Source: an uncultured Eubacteriales bacterium (lineage in GTDB: Bacteria; Bacillota; Clostridia; Oscillospirales; Oscillospiraceae). From it: a stretch of DNA of 16,756 nucleotides. Below are positions 1 through 6,192 of this stretch, one piece after another. The stretch lies in NCBI GenBank assembly GCA_902475455.1, contig CABRZO010000032.1, positions 1 through 16,756 on the forward strand, in the 5' to 3' direction. The first letter of the stretch is position 1. The number at the start of each line of letters is the position of its first letter. The notes under the pieces were generated by a model. The model was not told where the DNA came from. It saw nothing but the letters and a program-made list of their open reading frames with translations, and did no database searches. The position numbers and the translations under genes were made by a program.

Positions 1-515
1 AAGGAAAAACTGATTTTTCACTTGTTGAGATTTGTAATTCAGAGTTTCCGTCTACACTCGCGCCTGGGTTTAATGCTCAGAAAATTTTGCAGAATAATTA
101 TATTCTTGTAATACCAGCTACTTTGAAGCAAAAATATACAATAACTGGAGATTTGAGTAAAGATTTGTTGAATATTGAATCTGTATTGTATGTAAATGAT
201 CCGGCATCTAAAAAATTGGCACTTGATTTTTCTGCGGAATTTCGCACAGTATCAAAATTAGTTCCCATCAGTCATTGGGGAGAAATTCTAATGAAAATGG
301 CATCGGGAGAGAGTGCCGCGCTACTTCCAGAGAAATACCGAGATATTGCGACTTTTGCAAGAGGAAGGGTTTATACACTTCCTTGTGAAAAGTTTTCAAC
401 AGGAATCTATGCGATATGGTGTAAAGATCACAACGGGGGGAAAAGTCAAGAACTTCTGGAGTTATTGCAGAAGCGATTTGAAGAATGTGTTACAAACAAT
501 ATCCTACGTTTTTGA
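1..515 (+). CDS. LysR-type transcriptional regulator, C-terminal part (5' truncated by window edge)
   Basis: The reading frame is open from base 3 to the TGA at 513-515, so the gene starts left of the window; the TTG at 87 is internal and not a real start. The visible ~170 residues resemble the effector-binding (periplasmic-binding-protein-like) domain of LysR regulators: a YILVIPATL strand segment, a later GESAALLPEKY stretch matching the usual 'G-x-G-(I/V)-(A/T)-LLP' region, and a C-terminal helix (SQELLELLQKRFEE). The helix-turn-helix would lie outside the window, so the family call rests on this domain alone. Base composition is AT-rich, unlike all genes right of 790. It could control a neighbour left of the window; nothing here shows its target. 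Confidence 0.55.
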   Translation, partial: GKTDFSLVEICNSEFPSTLAPGFNAQKILQNNYILVIPATLKQKYTITGDLSKDLLNIESVLYVNDPASKKLALDFSAEFRTVSKLVPISHWGEILMKMASGESAALLPEKYRDIATFARGRVYTLPCEKFSTGIYAIWCKDHNGGKSQELLELLQKRFEECVTNNILRF

Positions 516-792
516 AAAATAGTGCTACCATTTGATAAAGTAACAAGACAATACGAGGGAAGCAAAGATGAACATGCAAGGGCAATGAAAGTTGCCGGAA
601 TTATTACATCGAATGCAAGGCCGGCTTTCCTTTGTTTTAGACTGTAGATTACAATAATAAGTAAAAAAGACGAGACAACCGCAATCGAATTTTGGAAAAT
701 TGAAATGTATGCTTGTCGAATGCAAAGGCATGGCTCGTCAAAATAACAAGCATTTGAGAAGAAATACAGGACTTATGAGGAGTTATAAAAGG
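516..792. other. AT-rich stretch without a convincing gene
   Basis: No clear gene. The frame of the preceding regulator continues with only two more interruptions (TGA 513, TAG 645): a 41-codon stretch from a GTG at 522 and another open run from 648 to a TAA near 746 read like protein (for example DEHARAMKVAGI and DETTAIEFWKIEM), but neither has a ribosome binding site or a family I recognise. This may be decayed coding sequence. The last bases carry the ribosome binding site (GAGGAG, 777-782) of the phosphatase gene at 793. I see no clear promoter. Confidence 0.4.
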
Positions 793-1242
793 ATGACCAA
801 ACTACTTTTTATTTGCCACGGCAACATTTGCCGCAGCCCAATGGCGGAATTTGTGATGAAGGATCTGGTGAAAAAAGCCGGGCTGGAAGCTGAGTTTGAA
901 ATCGCCTCCGCCGCCACCAGCACTGAAGAAATCGGCAACTCCGTCTATCCTCCCGCCCGGCGCAAGCTGGCGGAGCACGGCATCTCCTGCGCCGGCAAGA
1001 CCGCCCGGCAGATGACCAGGCGGGACTATGAATATTACGATTATCTGATTGCCATGGACCATAACAATCTGCGCAATATGCGCCGGTTTGTTGACGATGA
1101 TCCGGAGGGGAAGGTGTCGCTGCTGATGTCCCACACCCAGCGCCCCGGGGACGTGGCGGACCCCTGGTATACCGGGGACTTTGAAGCCACCTGGCAGGAC
1201 GTGTTGGAGGGCTGCCAGACCCTGTTGAAAGAGTTGACATAA
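793..1242 (+). CDS. Low-molecular-weight protein tyrosine phosphatase
   Basis: A 149-residue cytoplasmic phosphatase of the arsenate-reductase-like LMW-PTP fold, the usual length for the family. The N-terminal P-loop CHGNICRS (Cys8 nucleophile, Arg14 phosphate binder) matches the C-X5-R-S signature, and DPWY (Asp123) near the C-terminus supplies the general acid. The ATG at 793 was chosen because it begins directly before the conserved first beta strand (TKLLFI) and has GAGGAG about 10 bases upstream; a longer frame from 700 adds only unrelated residues. No tyrosine kinase or polysaccharide gene is adjacent, so the physiological substrate cannot be told from context. The gene is followed immediately by a bidirectional terminator. 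Confidence 0.9.
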   Translation: MTKLLFICHGNICRSPMAEFVMKDLVKKAGLEAEFEIASAATSTEEIGNSVYPPARRKLAEHGISCAGKTARQMTRRDYEYYDYLIAMDHNNLRNMRRFVDDDPEGKVSLLMSHTQRPGDVADPWYTGDFEATWQDVLEGCQTLLKELT

Positions 1243-1243
1243 T

Positions 1244-1278
1244 AAAAAACACCCTGTCCAACGGACAGGGTGTTTTTT
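1244..1278. terminator. Bidirectional intrinsic terminator between convergent genes
   Basis: A perfect inverted repeat (CACCCTGTCC / GGACAGGGTG, 3-base loop) is flanked by A6 on the left and T6 on the right, so it works on both strands. It ends the phosphatase transcript from the left and the threonine aldolase - VOC transcript from the right. Confidence 0.92.
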
Positions 1279-1289
1279 GTGTGTTCAGC

Positions 1290-1664
1290 TTACTTGTGGG
1301 GGATGATCTCCAGCCAGTAGCCGTCGGGGTCCTCGATAAAGTAGATGCCCATCTCGGGGTTCTCGAAGCAGATGCAGCCCATCTCCTCGTGTAGCTTGTG
1401 AACCTGCTCATACTCCTCCGGGGTGGTGCCAAAGGCGATGTGGAACTCGCACTCACCCAGATCATACTTCTGGGGATGGTCCCGCAGCCAGGTCAGTTCG
1501 ATCTCAAAATTGTCCTCCCGGGCGCCCAGATAGACGATGATATAGGAGCCGTCCTCGGCTTCTTTGCGGCGGATTTCGTGGAGCCCCAGAGCCTTCTCAT
1601 AAAAGGCGATGGAGGTGTCCAGGTCAGCTACATTGTGGTTGTGGTGCAGAATGCGGAAATCCAT
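1290..1664 (-). CDS. VOC-superfamily protein, glyoxalase I-like
   Basis: A 124-residue single-domain vicinal-oxygen-chelate protein. All four metal-ligand positions known from E. coli glyoxalase I are recognisable: His7 (HHNHNVADL), Glu56 (IELTW), His75 (FHIAF) and Glu119 (GYWLEII), with the family hallmark EDPDGY before the last ligand. This supports a metal-dependent lactoylglutathione-lyase-type enzyme, but Clostridia often lack glutathione, so another thiol adduct or a different VOC reaction is possible. The ATG has a strong AGGAG. It lies 14 bases downstream of the threonine aldolase gene on the same strand and very probably shares its transcript; a link to methylglyoxal arising from threonine or aminoacetone breakdown is a speculation from this pairing. 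Confidence 0.85.
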   Translation of the reverse strand: MDFRILHHNHNVADLDTSIAFYEKALGLHEIRRKEAEDGSYIIVYLGAREDNFEIELTWLRDHPQKYDLGECEFHIAFGTTPEEYEQVHKLHEEMGCICFENPEMGIYFIEDPDGYWLEIIPHK

Positions 1665-1678
1665 GGTTGTTGCTCCTT

Positions 1679-2725
1679 TCAGTACAATGTTCCAATTTTT
1701 TTCACGGCCTGTTCCAGTCGATCCACCGCTTCGGGGCTGGTGGCCCAGCTGGTGCAGAACCGGTAGGCACTGTGGGTGTCGTCCACCTGCTGCCAGAATT
1801 CGCCCCGGACATGCTGGGACAGAACTTCATAGGCAGCGTTGGACAGAATGGGGAACTGCTGATTGGTGGGGGAGTCGAAGAGCAGGGGACAGCCGGCAGA
1901 GCGGAAGATGTCCCGGACCCGGTAGGCCAGCGCATTGGCATGGTGGCCCAGCTGGTAGTAGAGGCCGTCCTCAAAGAGACACTCAAACTGGATGCCCAGC
2001 AGCCTTCCTTTGGCCAGCATACCGCCCCGCTGTTTGATCATGTAGCGGAAGCAAGGGGACAGATTGGGGTCCCGGAAGATCACCGCCTCCCCGAACAGGG
2101 CCCCCACCTTGGTGCCGCCAATGTAAAATACATCGGTCAGCCGGGCCAGGTCCGGCAGCGTCACGTCGGCGCCGTCAGCCGTGAGACCATAGCCCATCCG
2201 GGCCCCGTCCACGAACAGCAGCAGATTGTTTTCCACGCAGACCTGGGAGATGGCCTCCAGTTCAGCTTTGGTGTACAGGGTGCCGTACTCGGTGGGGTGG
2301 GAGAGGTAGACCATGCCGGGCTGAACGGTGTGCTCGGCGCTCTGGTCCTTCCGATGGGCTTCGGCGGTAGCCTGAATTTGGGCTGCGGTGATTTTGCCCT
2401 GACAGCCCGGTAGCGCCAGCACCTTGTGGCCGGAGGCCTCCACAGCCCCGGTCTCGTGGACATTGATGTGGCCGGAGTCGGCGCAGAGCACCCCCTGATA
2501 GGGCCGCAGCAGGGCGGCAATCACCGTCATATTGGTCTGGGTGCCCCCCACCAGGAAGTGGACGGCGCTGTTGGGGGCTTCGCAGGCCTGGTGGATCAGG
2601 TCGGCGGCCCGGGCGCAGTGGGAGTCGGTGCCGTAGCCGCTGGTCTGCTCCAGATTGGTGCGGCCCAGGGCTTCCAGAATCCTGGGGTGGCAGCCCTCGG
2701 TATAGTCACAGGTAAAGAGATCCAT
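1679..2725 (-). CDS. ltaE: Low-specificity L-threonine aldolase (PLP-dependent, fold type I)
   Basis: A 348-residue enzyme, typical family length, expected to cleave L-threonine/L-allo-threonine to glycine and acetaldehyde. Visible motifs: TSGYGTD near the N-terminus, LVGGTQTNM for the phosphate-binding turn, H86 in the SGHINVHETGA segment that stacks on the cofactor, FVDGARMGYG with Asp173 facing the pyridine nitrogen, and YIGGTKVGALFG with Lys206 as the Schiff-base lysine. The ATG at 2725 has a clean AGGAGG. It is the first gene of a two-gene operon with the VOC protein and has its own promoter. Beta-eliminating lyases of this family vary in specificity, so the exact amino acid is not certain. 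It can feed glycine and one-carbon metabolism, which fits the neighbouring folate operon. Confidence 0.9.
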   Translation of the reverse strand: MDLFTCDYTEGCHPRILEALGRTNLEQTSGYGTDSHCARAADLIHQACEAPNSAVHFLVGGTQTNMTVIAALLRPYQGVLCADSGHINVHETGAVEASGHKVLALPGCQGKITAAQIQATAEAHRKDQSAEHTVQPGMVYLSHPTEYGTLYTKAELEAISQVCVENNLLLFVDGARMGYGLTADGADVTLPDLARLTDVFYIGGTKVGALFGEAVIFRDPNLSPCFRYMIKQRGGMLAKGRLLGIQFECLFEDGLYYQLGHHANALAYRVRDIFRSAGCPLLFDSPTNQQFPILSNAAYEVLSQHVRGEFWQQVDDTHSAYRFCTSWATSPEAVDRLEQAVKKIGTLY

Positions 2726-2754
2726 GTTATTGCATCCTCCTCAGATTTCAACCT

Positions 2755-2783
2755 ATTATAACGAAAGATCCCGGGAAAAACAA
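2755..2783 (-). promoter_or_regulatory. Sigma-A promoter of the threonine aldolase - VOC operon
   Basis: On the minus strand, TTGTTT (2778-2783) is separated by 17 bases from a perfect TATAAT (2755-2760), followed about 23 bases after the predicted start site by the ATG at 2725. It lies back-to-back with the folE promoter, with only nine bases between their -35 boxes. Confidence 0.75.
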
Positions 2784-2792
2784 TGATTTGAT

Positions 2793-2821
2793 TTTACATA
2801 CCCGGCAACATGCGCTATAAT
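2793..2821 (+). promoter_or_regulatory. Sigma-A promoter of the folate operon
   Basis: TTTACA (2793-2798), a 17-base spacer and a perfect TATAAT (2816-2821). Transcription would begin near 2828, leaving a leader of about 70 bases before folE. Confidence 0.75.
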
Positions 2822-2833
2822 ATCTCCGATTGC

Positions 2834-2861
2834 GGCCCCGCTTTTGAAAGCGGTTCCGGCC
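2834..2861 (+). promoter_or_regulatory. Stable hairpin at the 5' end of the folate operon leader
   Basis: CCGCTTT pairs with AAAGCGG (2838-2853) and an outer GGCC/GGCC pair (2834-2837 with 2858-2861) extends it across a 4-base bulge. It starts about six bases after the predicted transcription start. It does not match the tetrahydrofolate riboswitch cores I know, has no T-tract, and could simply protect the 5' end; a regulatory role is unproven. Confidence 0.4.
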
Positions 2862-2896
2862 GACAGAAGCCACAGAGCAAATTGGAAGTGAAACCT

Positions 2897-3451
2897 ATGA
2901 TGGATGAAGCAAAGATCAGGCAGGCGGTGCGCCTGCTGCTGGAAGGGATCGGGGAGGACCCGAACCGGGAAGGACTGCTGGAAACTCCGGACCGTATCGC
3001 CCGGATGTGCCATGAAGTATTTGGCGGGCTGGAAGCGGAGGCCTCAGAGCATCTGAGCAAGACCTTTACGGTGGACCGCAACCAGCTGGTGGTGGAGAAG
3101 GACATTCCTTTCCAGTCGGTGTGTGAGCACCACCTGCTGCCCTTCTTCGGCAAGGCCCACATCGCCTATGTGCCCAATGGCCGGGTGGTGGGCCTCAGCA
3201 AGCTGGCCCGGACCGTAGAGGTGTTTGCCCGGCGTCCCCAGATCCAGGAACAGCTCACCGGCCAGATCTGTGACGCCATCATGGACATTCTCCAGCCCCA
3301 GGGGGTTATGGTGATGATGGAGGCAGAGCACATGTGCATGACCATGCGGGGGGTCCGGAAGCCGGGCACCCAGACCGTCACCCTGGCCACCCGGGGCTGT
3401 TTTGAGGAGGATCAGGCGCTGCAAAACCGGTTCTTCCAGATGGTGAAGTGA
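2897..3451 (+). CDS. folE: GTP cyclohydrolase I (folate type)
   Basis: A 184-residue FolE (GCYH-IA) that converts GTP to 7,8-dihydroneopterin triphosphate, the first step of the pterin branch of folate synthesis. Motifs: the [13 protein letters not shown] opening, [10 protein letters not shown] with zinc ligands Cys76 and His79, GLSKLAR, and [10 protein letters not shown] with the third zinc ligand Cys147. The ATG at 2897 begins just before the first conserved helix and has a weak GGAAG upstream; an in-frame ATG at 2810 lies inside the promoter and cannot be used. First gene of the folate operon; its TGA shares one base with the next start codon, so the two genes are translationally coupled. 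Confidence 0.95.
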   Translation: MMDEAKIRQAVRLLLEGIGEDPNREGLLETPDRIARMCHEVFGGLEAEASEHLSKTFTVDRNQLVVEKDIPFQSVCEHHLLPFFGKAHIAYVPNGRVVGLSKLARTVEVFARRPQIQEQLTGQICDAIMDILQPQGVMVMMEAEHMCMTMRGVRKPGTQTVTLATRGCFEEDQALQNRFFQMVK

Positions 3452-3933
3452 TGGAGCGGATTGACCGCATGTTAGCCCATTCCGCCTTTCGCAGTGCCTT
3501 GGAGGAATTGGAGTCTCTGGAGGCGGACCGGATTTTCTGCCGCCACAGCCTGGAGCACCTGCTGGGCGTGGCCCGGCTGATGCGGATTTACAATCTGGAG
3601 CAGGGGCTTGGGCTGGCCCCGGAGCTGCTGTACGCCGCAGCTCTGCTCCATGATATTGGCCGGGGCGCCCAGTACACCTCGGGCATTCCCCACGAGGAGG
3701 CGGGAGTAGCATTGGCTGGTCCTATTTTGGAGGACTGCGGCTTTACCGCCCGGGAGCGGGACGAAATTTTAGCCGCCATCGGCAGCCACCGGGGCAAGGA
3801 CGGCGGCGCCCCCTCGGCGCTGGGGCGGCTGTTGTATCGGGCGGACAAACAGAGCAGGCCCTGCTTTGCCTGTCCCGCATCAGATCAGTGTAATTGGCCT
3901 GAAGAGAAAAAGAATCATTCTTTGGAGTATTAA
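3451..3933 (+). CDS. HD-domain phosphohydrolase within the folate operon
   Basis: A 160-residue cytoplasmic HD-superfamily protein. The metal-binding set is intact: His32/His36 (RHSLEH), the doublet His67-Asp68 (LLHDIG), His81 (HEEAG), His113 (GSHRG) and Asp132 (RADK). The C-terminus carries three cysteines (138, 141, 147; C-x2-C-x5-C) that may bind metal or be structural. The ATG at 3451 overlaps the folE stop by one base; a GTG at 3448 is the alternative. It sits exactly between folE and folP, where removal of phosphates from dihydroneopterin triphosphate is required and no Nudix FolQ is seen. A role as that phosphohydrolase is my inference from position and fold, not from any recognised signature. 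Confidence 0.8.
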   Translation: MERIDRMLAHSAFRSALEELESLEADRIFCRHSLEHLLGVARLMRIYNLEQGLGLAPELLYAAALLHDIGRGAQYTSGIPHEEAGVALAGPILEDCGFTARERDEILAAIGSHRGKDGGAPSALGRLLYRADKQSRPCFACPASDQCNWPEEKKNHSLEY

Positions 3934-3937
3934 ACCC

Positions 3938-4747
3938 ATGAAAATCGGAACCCGTGAATTTGAAACCTCTGGCCAGACCTATGTGATGGGCATTTTGAAC
4001 GTCACCCCGGACTCCTTCTCCGACGGCGGCCGTTATGATAAGCTTGATGCAGCGCTGAAACATGTGGAGGAGATGTGCGACGGGGGCGTAGACGTGCTGG
4101 ACATTGGGGGGGAATCCACCCGGCCCGGCTACACCCCGCTGCCGGAGCAGCAGGAGATGGACCGTGTGCTGCCGGTCATCGAGGCGGTCAAAGCCCGGTT
4201 TGATGTGCCCATCTCTCTGGACACCTGCAAGGGTGCCGTGGCGGAGGCGGGCATTCGGGCCGGGGCCGACATGATCAATGACATCTGGGGGCTGAAGTAT
4301 GACCCGACCATGGCCCAAGTCATTGCCCGCTACCAAGTGCCCTGCTGCCTGATGCACAACCGGCAGAACCCGGACTACCGGATGCTGATTCCCGACCTGT
4401 GCGCCGGCCTGGAGGAGTCCCTGGCCCTGGCCGACGAGGCAGGAATTCAGCGGGAAAAAATCATCCTGGACCCGGGGGTGGGGTTTGGCAAAACCTACGA
4501 GCAGAATCTGGCGGTGATTCACCACCTGGAGGAACTGCACTGCTTTGGGCTGCCAATTCTGCTGGGGACCAGCCGGAAGTCGGTGATCGGCATGACCCTG
4601 GAGACCCCGCCGGAGGAGCGGTTGGAGGGCACCCTGGTCACCACGGTGCTGGCGGTGGAAAAGGGCTGTATGTTTGTCCGGGTCCACGATGTGAAGGAAA
4701 ATGTCCGGGCCATCCGCATGGCCCGGGCCATTCTGGAGGCCGAGTAA
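3938..4747 (+). CDS. folP: Dihydropteroate synthase
   Basis: A 269-residue TIM-barrel enzyme that joins 6-hydroxymethyl-dihydropterin pyrophosphate to para-aminobenzoate; it is the sulfonamide target. All signature loops are present: NVTPDSFSDGG (21-31), DIGGESTRPG (55-64), the MHNR loop near 139, DPGVGFGK (178-185), GTSRKS (210-215) and RVHDV (248-252). The ATG at 3938 was preferred over the upstream frame at 3866, which runs into the HD gene: the conserved first strand starts right after it and GGAG lies 10 bases upstream. Four bases separate it from the HD gene and none from folB-folK, consistent with one polycistronic mRNA. Confidence 0.95.
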   Translation: MKIGTREFETSGQTYVMGILNVTPDSFSDGGRYDKLDAALKHVEEMCDGGVDVLDIGGESTRPGYTPLPEQQEMDRVLPVIEAVKARFDVPISLDTCKGAVAEAGIRAGADMINDIWGLKYDPTMAQVIARYQVPCCLMHNRQNPDYRMLIPDLCAGLEESLALADEAGIQREKIILDPGVGFGKTYEQNLAVIHHLEELHCFGLPILLGTSRKSVIGMTLETPPEERLEGTLVTTVLAVEKGCMFVRVHDVKENVRAIRMARAILEAE

Positions 4748-5572
4748 ATGGATCAGATTCGCATTGACAATGTGCGCTTTTTTGCCCACCACGGGGTATT
4801 TGACTTTGAGCAGGAGCAGGGCCAGGAGTTCGTGATCTCCGCTGTGCTGGATACCGATACCCATAAGGCAGGGTTGAGCGACCAGCTGGAGGACAGCACC
4901 AGCTACGCCGAAGTGGCGGAATTCCTGGTGGATTTCCTGACCCAACATACCTTCCGGCTGCTGGAGGCGGCGGCGGAGCGGGCCTGTCGGGCCGCCCTGC
5001 TGCGCTTTCCGCTGCTGCGGGGTATTACCCTGGAGCTGAAGAAGCCTGATGCCCCCATTGACCTGGACTTTGAGTGCGTCTCAGTGCGCATCCACCGTTT
5101 TTGGCATACCGCCTATGTGGCCCTGGGCTCCAACCTGGGGGACAAGGAGGGGTATCTGCGGGAGGCTCTGGCGGGACTGGAGGGGGATGAGAACATCCGG
5201 CTCCTCAAAACCTCCAGCCTGATCACCACCGCCCCCTACGGCGGTGTGGAGCAGGACGAATTCCTGAACGGCGCCTGCTGTATTGAGACCCTGTACACCC
5301 CGGAAGAGTTGCTGGAGGCCCTTCACCGGCTGGAAGCCCAGGCGGGCCGGGAGCGCAAGATCCATTGGGGCCCCCGTACCCTGGATCTGGATATTTTGCT
5401 TTACGATAATTTAGTTATGTATACTGATAAGCTGATCATCCCCCATATTGACATGCAGCATCGGGACTTTGTGCTGCGGCCTATGGCGGAGATTGACCCC
5501 TATGTGGAGCATCCGCTGCTGCACAAATCCATGCTTCAGCTGTGGCGGGAGCTGGAGGGCACATGGAACTGA
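4748..5572 (+). CDS. folBK: Bifunctional dihydroneopterin aldolase / 6-hydroxymethyl-dihydropterin pyrophosphokinase
   Basis: A 274-residue natural fusion. Residues 1-~117 are FolB (aldolase), with HHGVFDFEQEQGQ carrying the catalytic-type Glu21, Tyr53 in TSYAEV and Lys99 in the KKPDAPI loop. Residues ~120-274 are FolK (pyrophosphokinase), with YVALGSNLGD, the AQAGRERKIHWGPRTLDLD ATP/Mg site (paired aspartates in DLDILLYD) and IPHIDMQHRDFVLRPM. The fusion supplies the two steps between dihydroneopterin and the FolP substrate. The start codon directly follows the folP stop (TAA then ATG). FolB-FolK fusions are known in several Firmicutes. The gene overlaps folA by ten bases. Confidence 0.95.
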   Translation: MDQIRIDNVRFFAHHGVFDFEQEQGQEFVISAVLDTDTHKAGLSDQLEDSTSYAEVAEFLVDFLTQHTFRLLEAAAERACRAALLRFPLLRGITLELKKPDAPIDLDFECVSVRIHRFWHTAYVALGSNLGDKEGYLREALAGLEGDENIRLLKTSSLITTAPYGGVEQDEFLNGACCIETLYTPEELLEALHRLEAQAGRERKIHWGPRTLDLDILLYDNLVMYTDKLIIPHIDMQHRDFVLRPMAEIDPYVEHPLLHKSMLQLWRELEGTWN

Positions 5573-6048
5573 TCGCGGCGGTGGACCGGGATTGGGCCAT
5601 CGGACGGGGAGAACAACTGCTGTACTCCATTCCGGAGGACCTGGCCCGGTTCAAGGAGCTGACCATTGGCAAGGCCATCGTCTATGGCCGCAAAACCATG
5701 GCCACCTTCCCCGGCGGAAAACCGCTGCCGGGCCGAAAAAACTATGTGCTCACCCACCATCTGGAGCAGGTTCCGGCCCCGGCCTGGGGTGTTGCCTCGG
5801 TGGAGGAACTGCTGGAGGCCGTCCGGCAGGAGTCAGATCTCTTTGTGGCGGGGGGAGAGCAGGTTTACCGGCAGCTGCTGCCCTTTTGTGATGGAGCTTG
5901 GATCACCCAGATCGACGCTCAGGGCGGGGGAGACCGGTTTCTGCCCAACCTGGATCGGATGCCGGAGTGGCAGCTGGCGGAGGTCTCGGAGTGGAAACGC
6001 TGGCAGGACCTGCGGTTTCGCTTCTGCCGGTATCTGAGAAAGATGTGA
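5563..6048 (+). CDS. folA: Dihydrofolate reductase
   Basis: A 161-residue NADPH-dependent reductase making tetrahydrofolate; trimethoprim target. Motifs: AAVDRDWAIGRG at the N-terminus, IPEDLARFK with Asp26 at the position of the E. coli proton-donor Asp27, YGRKTMATFP, and the VAGGEQVYRQLLP nucleotide-binding turn. The residue matching E. coli Trp22 is Tyr21, a departure in the Met20-loop region that could affect inhibitor binding. The ATG at 5563 lies inside the 3' end of folB-folK and its GGAGGG is within that gene, so translation is coupled. Last gene of the operon, followed within a few bases by a terminator. Confidence 0.93.
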   Translation: MELIAAVDRDWAIGRGEQLLYSIPEDLARFKELTIGKAIVYGRKTMATFPGGKPLPGRKNYVLTHHLEQVPAPAWGVASVEELLEAVRQESDLFVAGGEQVYRQLLPFCDGAWITQIDAQGGGDRFLPNLDRMPEWQLAEVSEWKRWQDLRFRFCRYLRKM

Positions 6049-6085
6049 AAAAGGGCATGGCCTCCAGGCGAGGCCATGCCCTTTT
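6048..6085 (+). terminator. Intrinsic terminator of the folate operon
   Basis: A 15-bp perfect stem (AAAAGGGCATGGCCT, 6049-6063, with its complement at 6071-6085) and a 7-base loop. It begins at the last base of the folA stop codon; the right arm ends in T4. Confidence 0.85.
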
Positions 6086-6192
6086 GGCTGGTTCGACGAA
6101 TTTAATCTTTCTTTTATTGTGCTGCGGAACCATCTGTGTTAATCTGAGCAGGAACAGATAAAAAAGAGCATACCCAATAAGGAGTTGTCAAA

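Noticed and set aside
522..647. A 41-codon frame starting with GTG after the LysR-type gene
   Set aside because: Protein-like in places but without ribosome binding site, promoter or recognisable family; kept only as possible decayed coding sequence.
2828..2896. Tetrahydrofolate riboswitch in the folE leader
   Set aside because: The leader is only about 70 bases and I could not find the conserved riboswitch core sequences; only a simple hairpin is visible.
3743..4948. A 401-codon open frame on the minus strand
   Set aside because: It lies antisense to the HD gene, folP and folB-folK, has no family-like sequence and arises from the GC-rich codon pattern of those genes.
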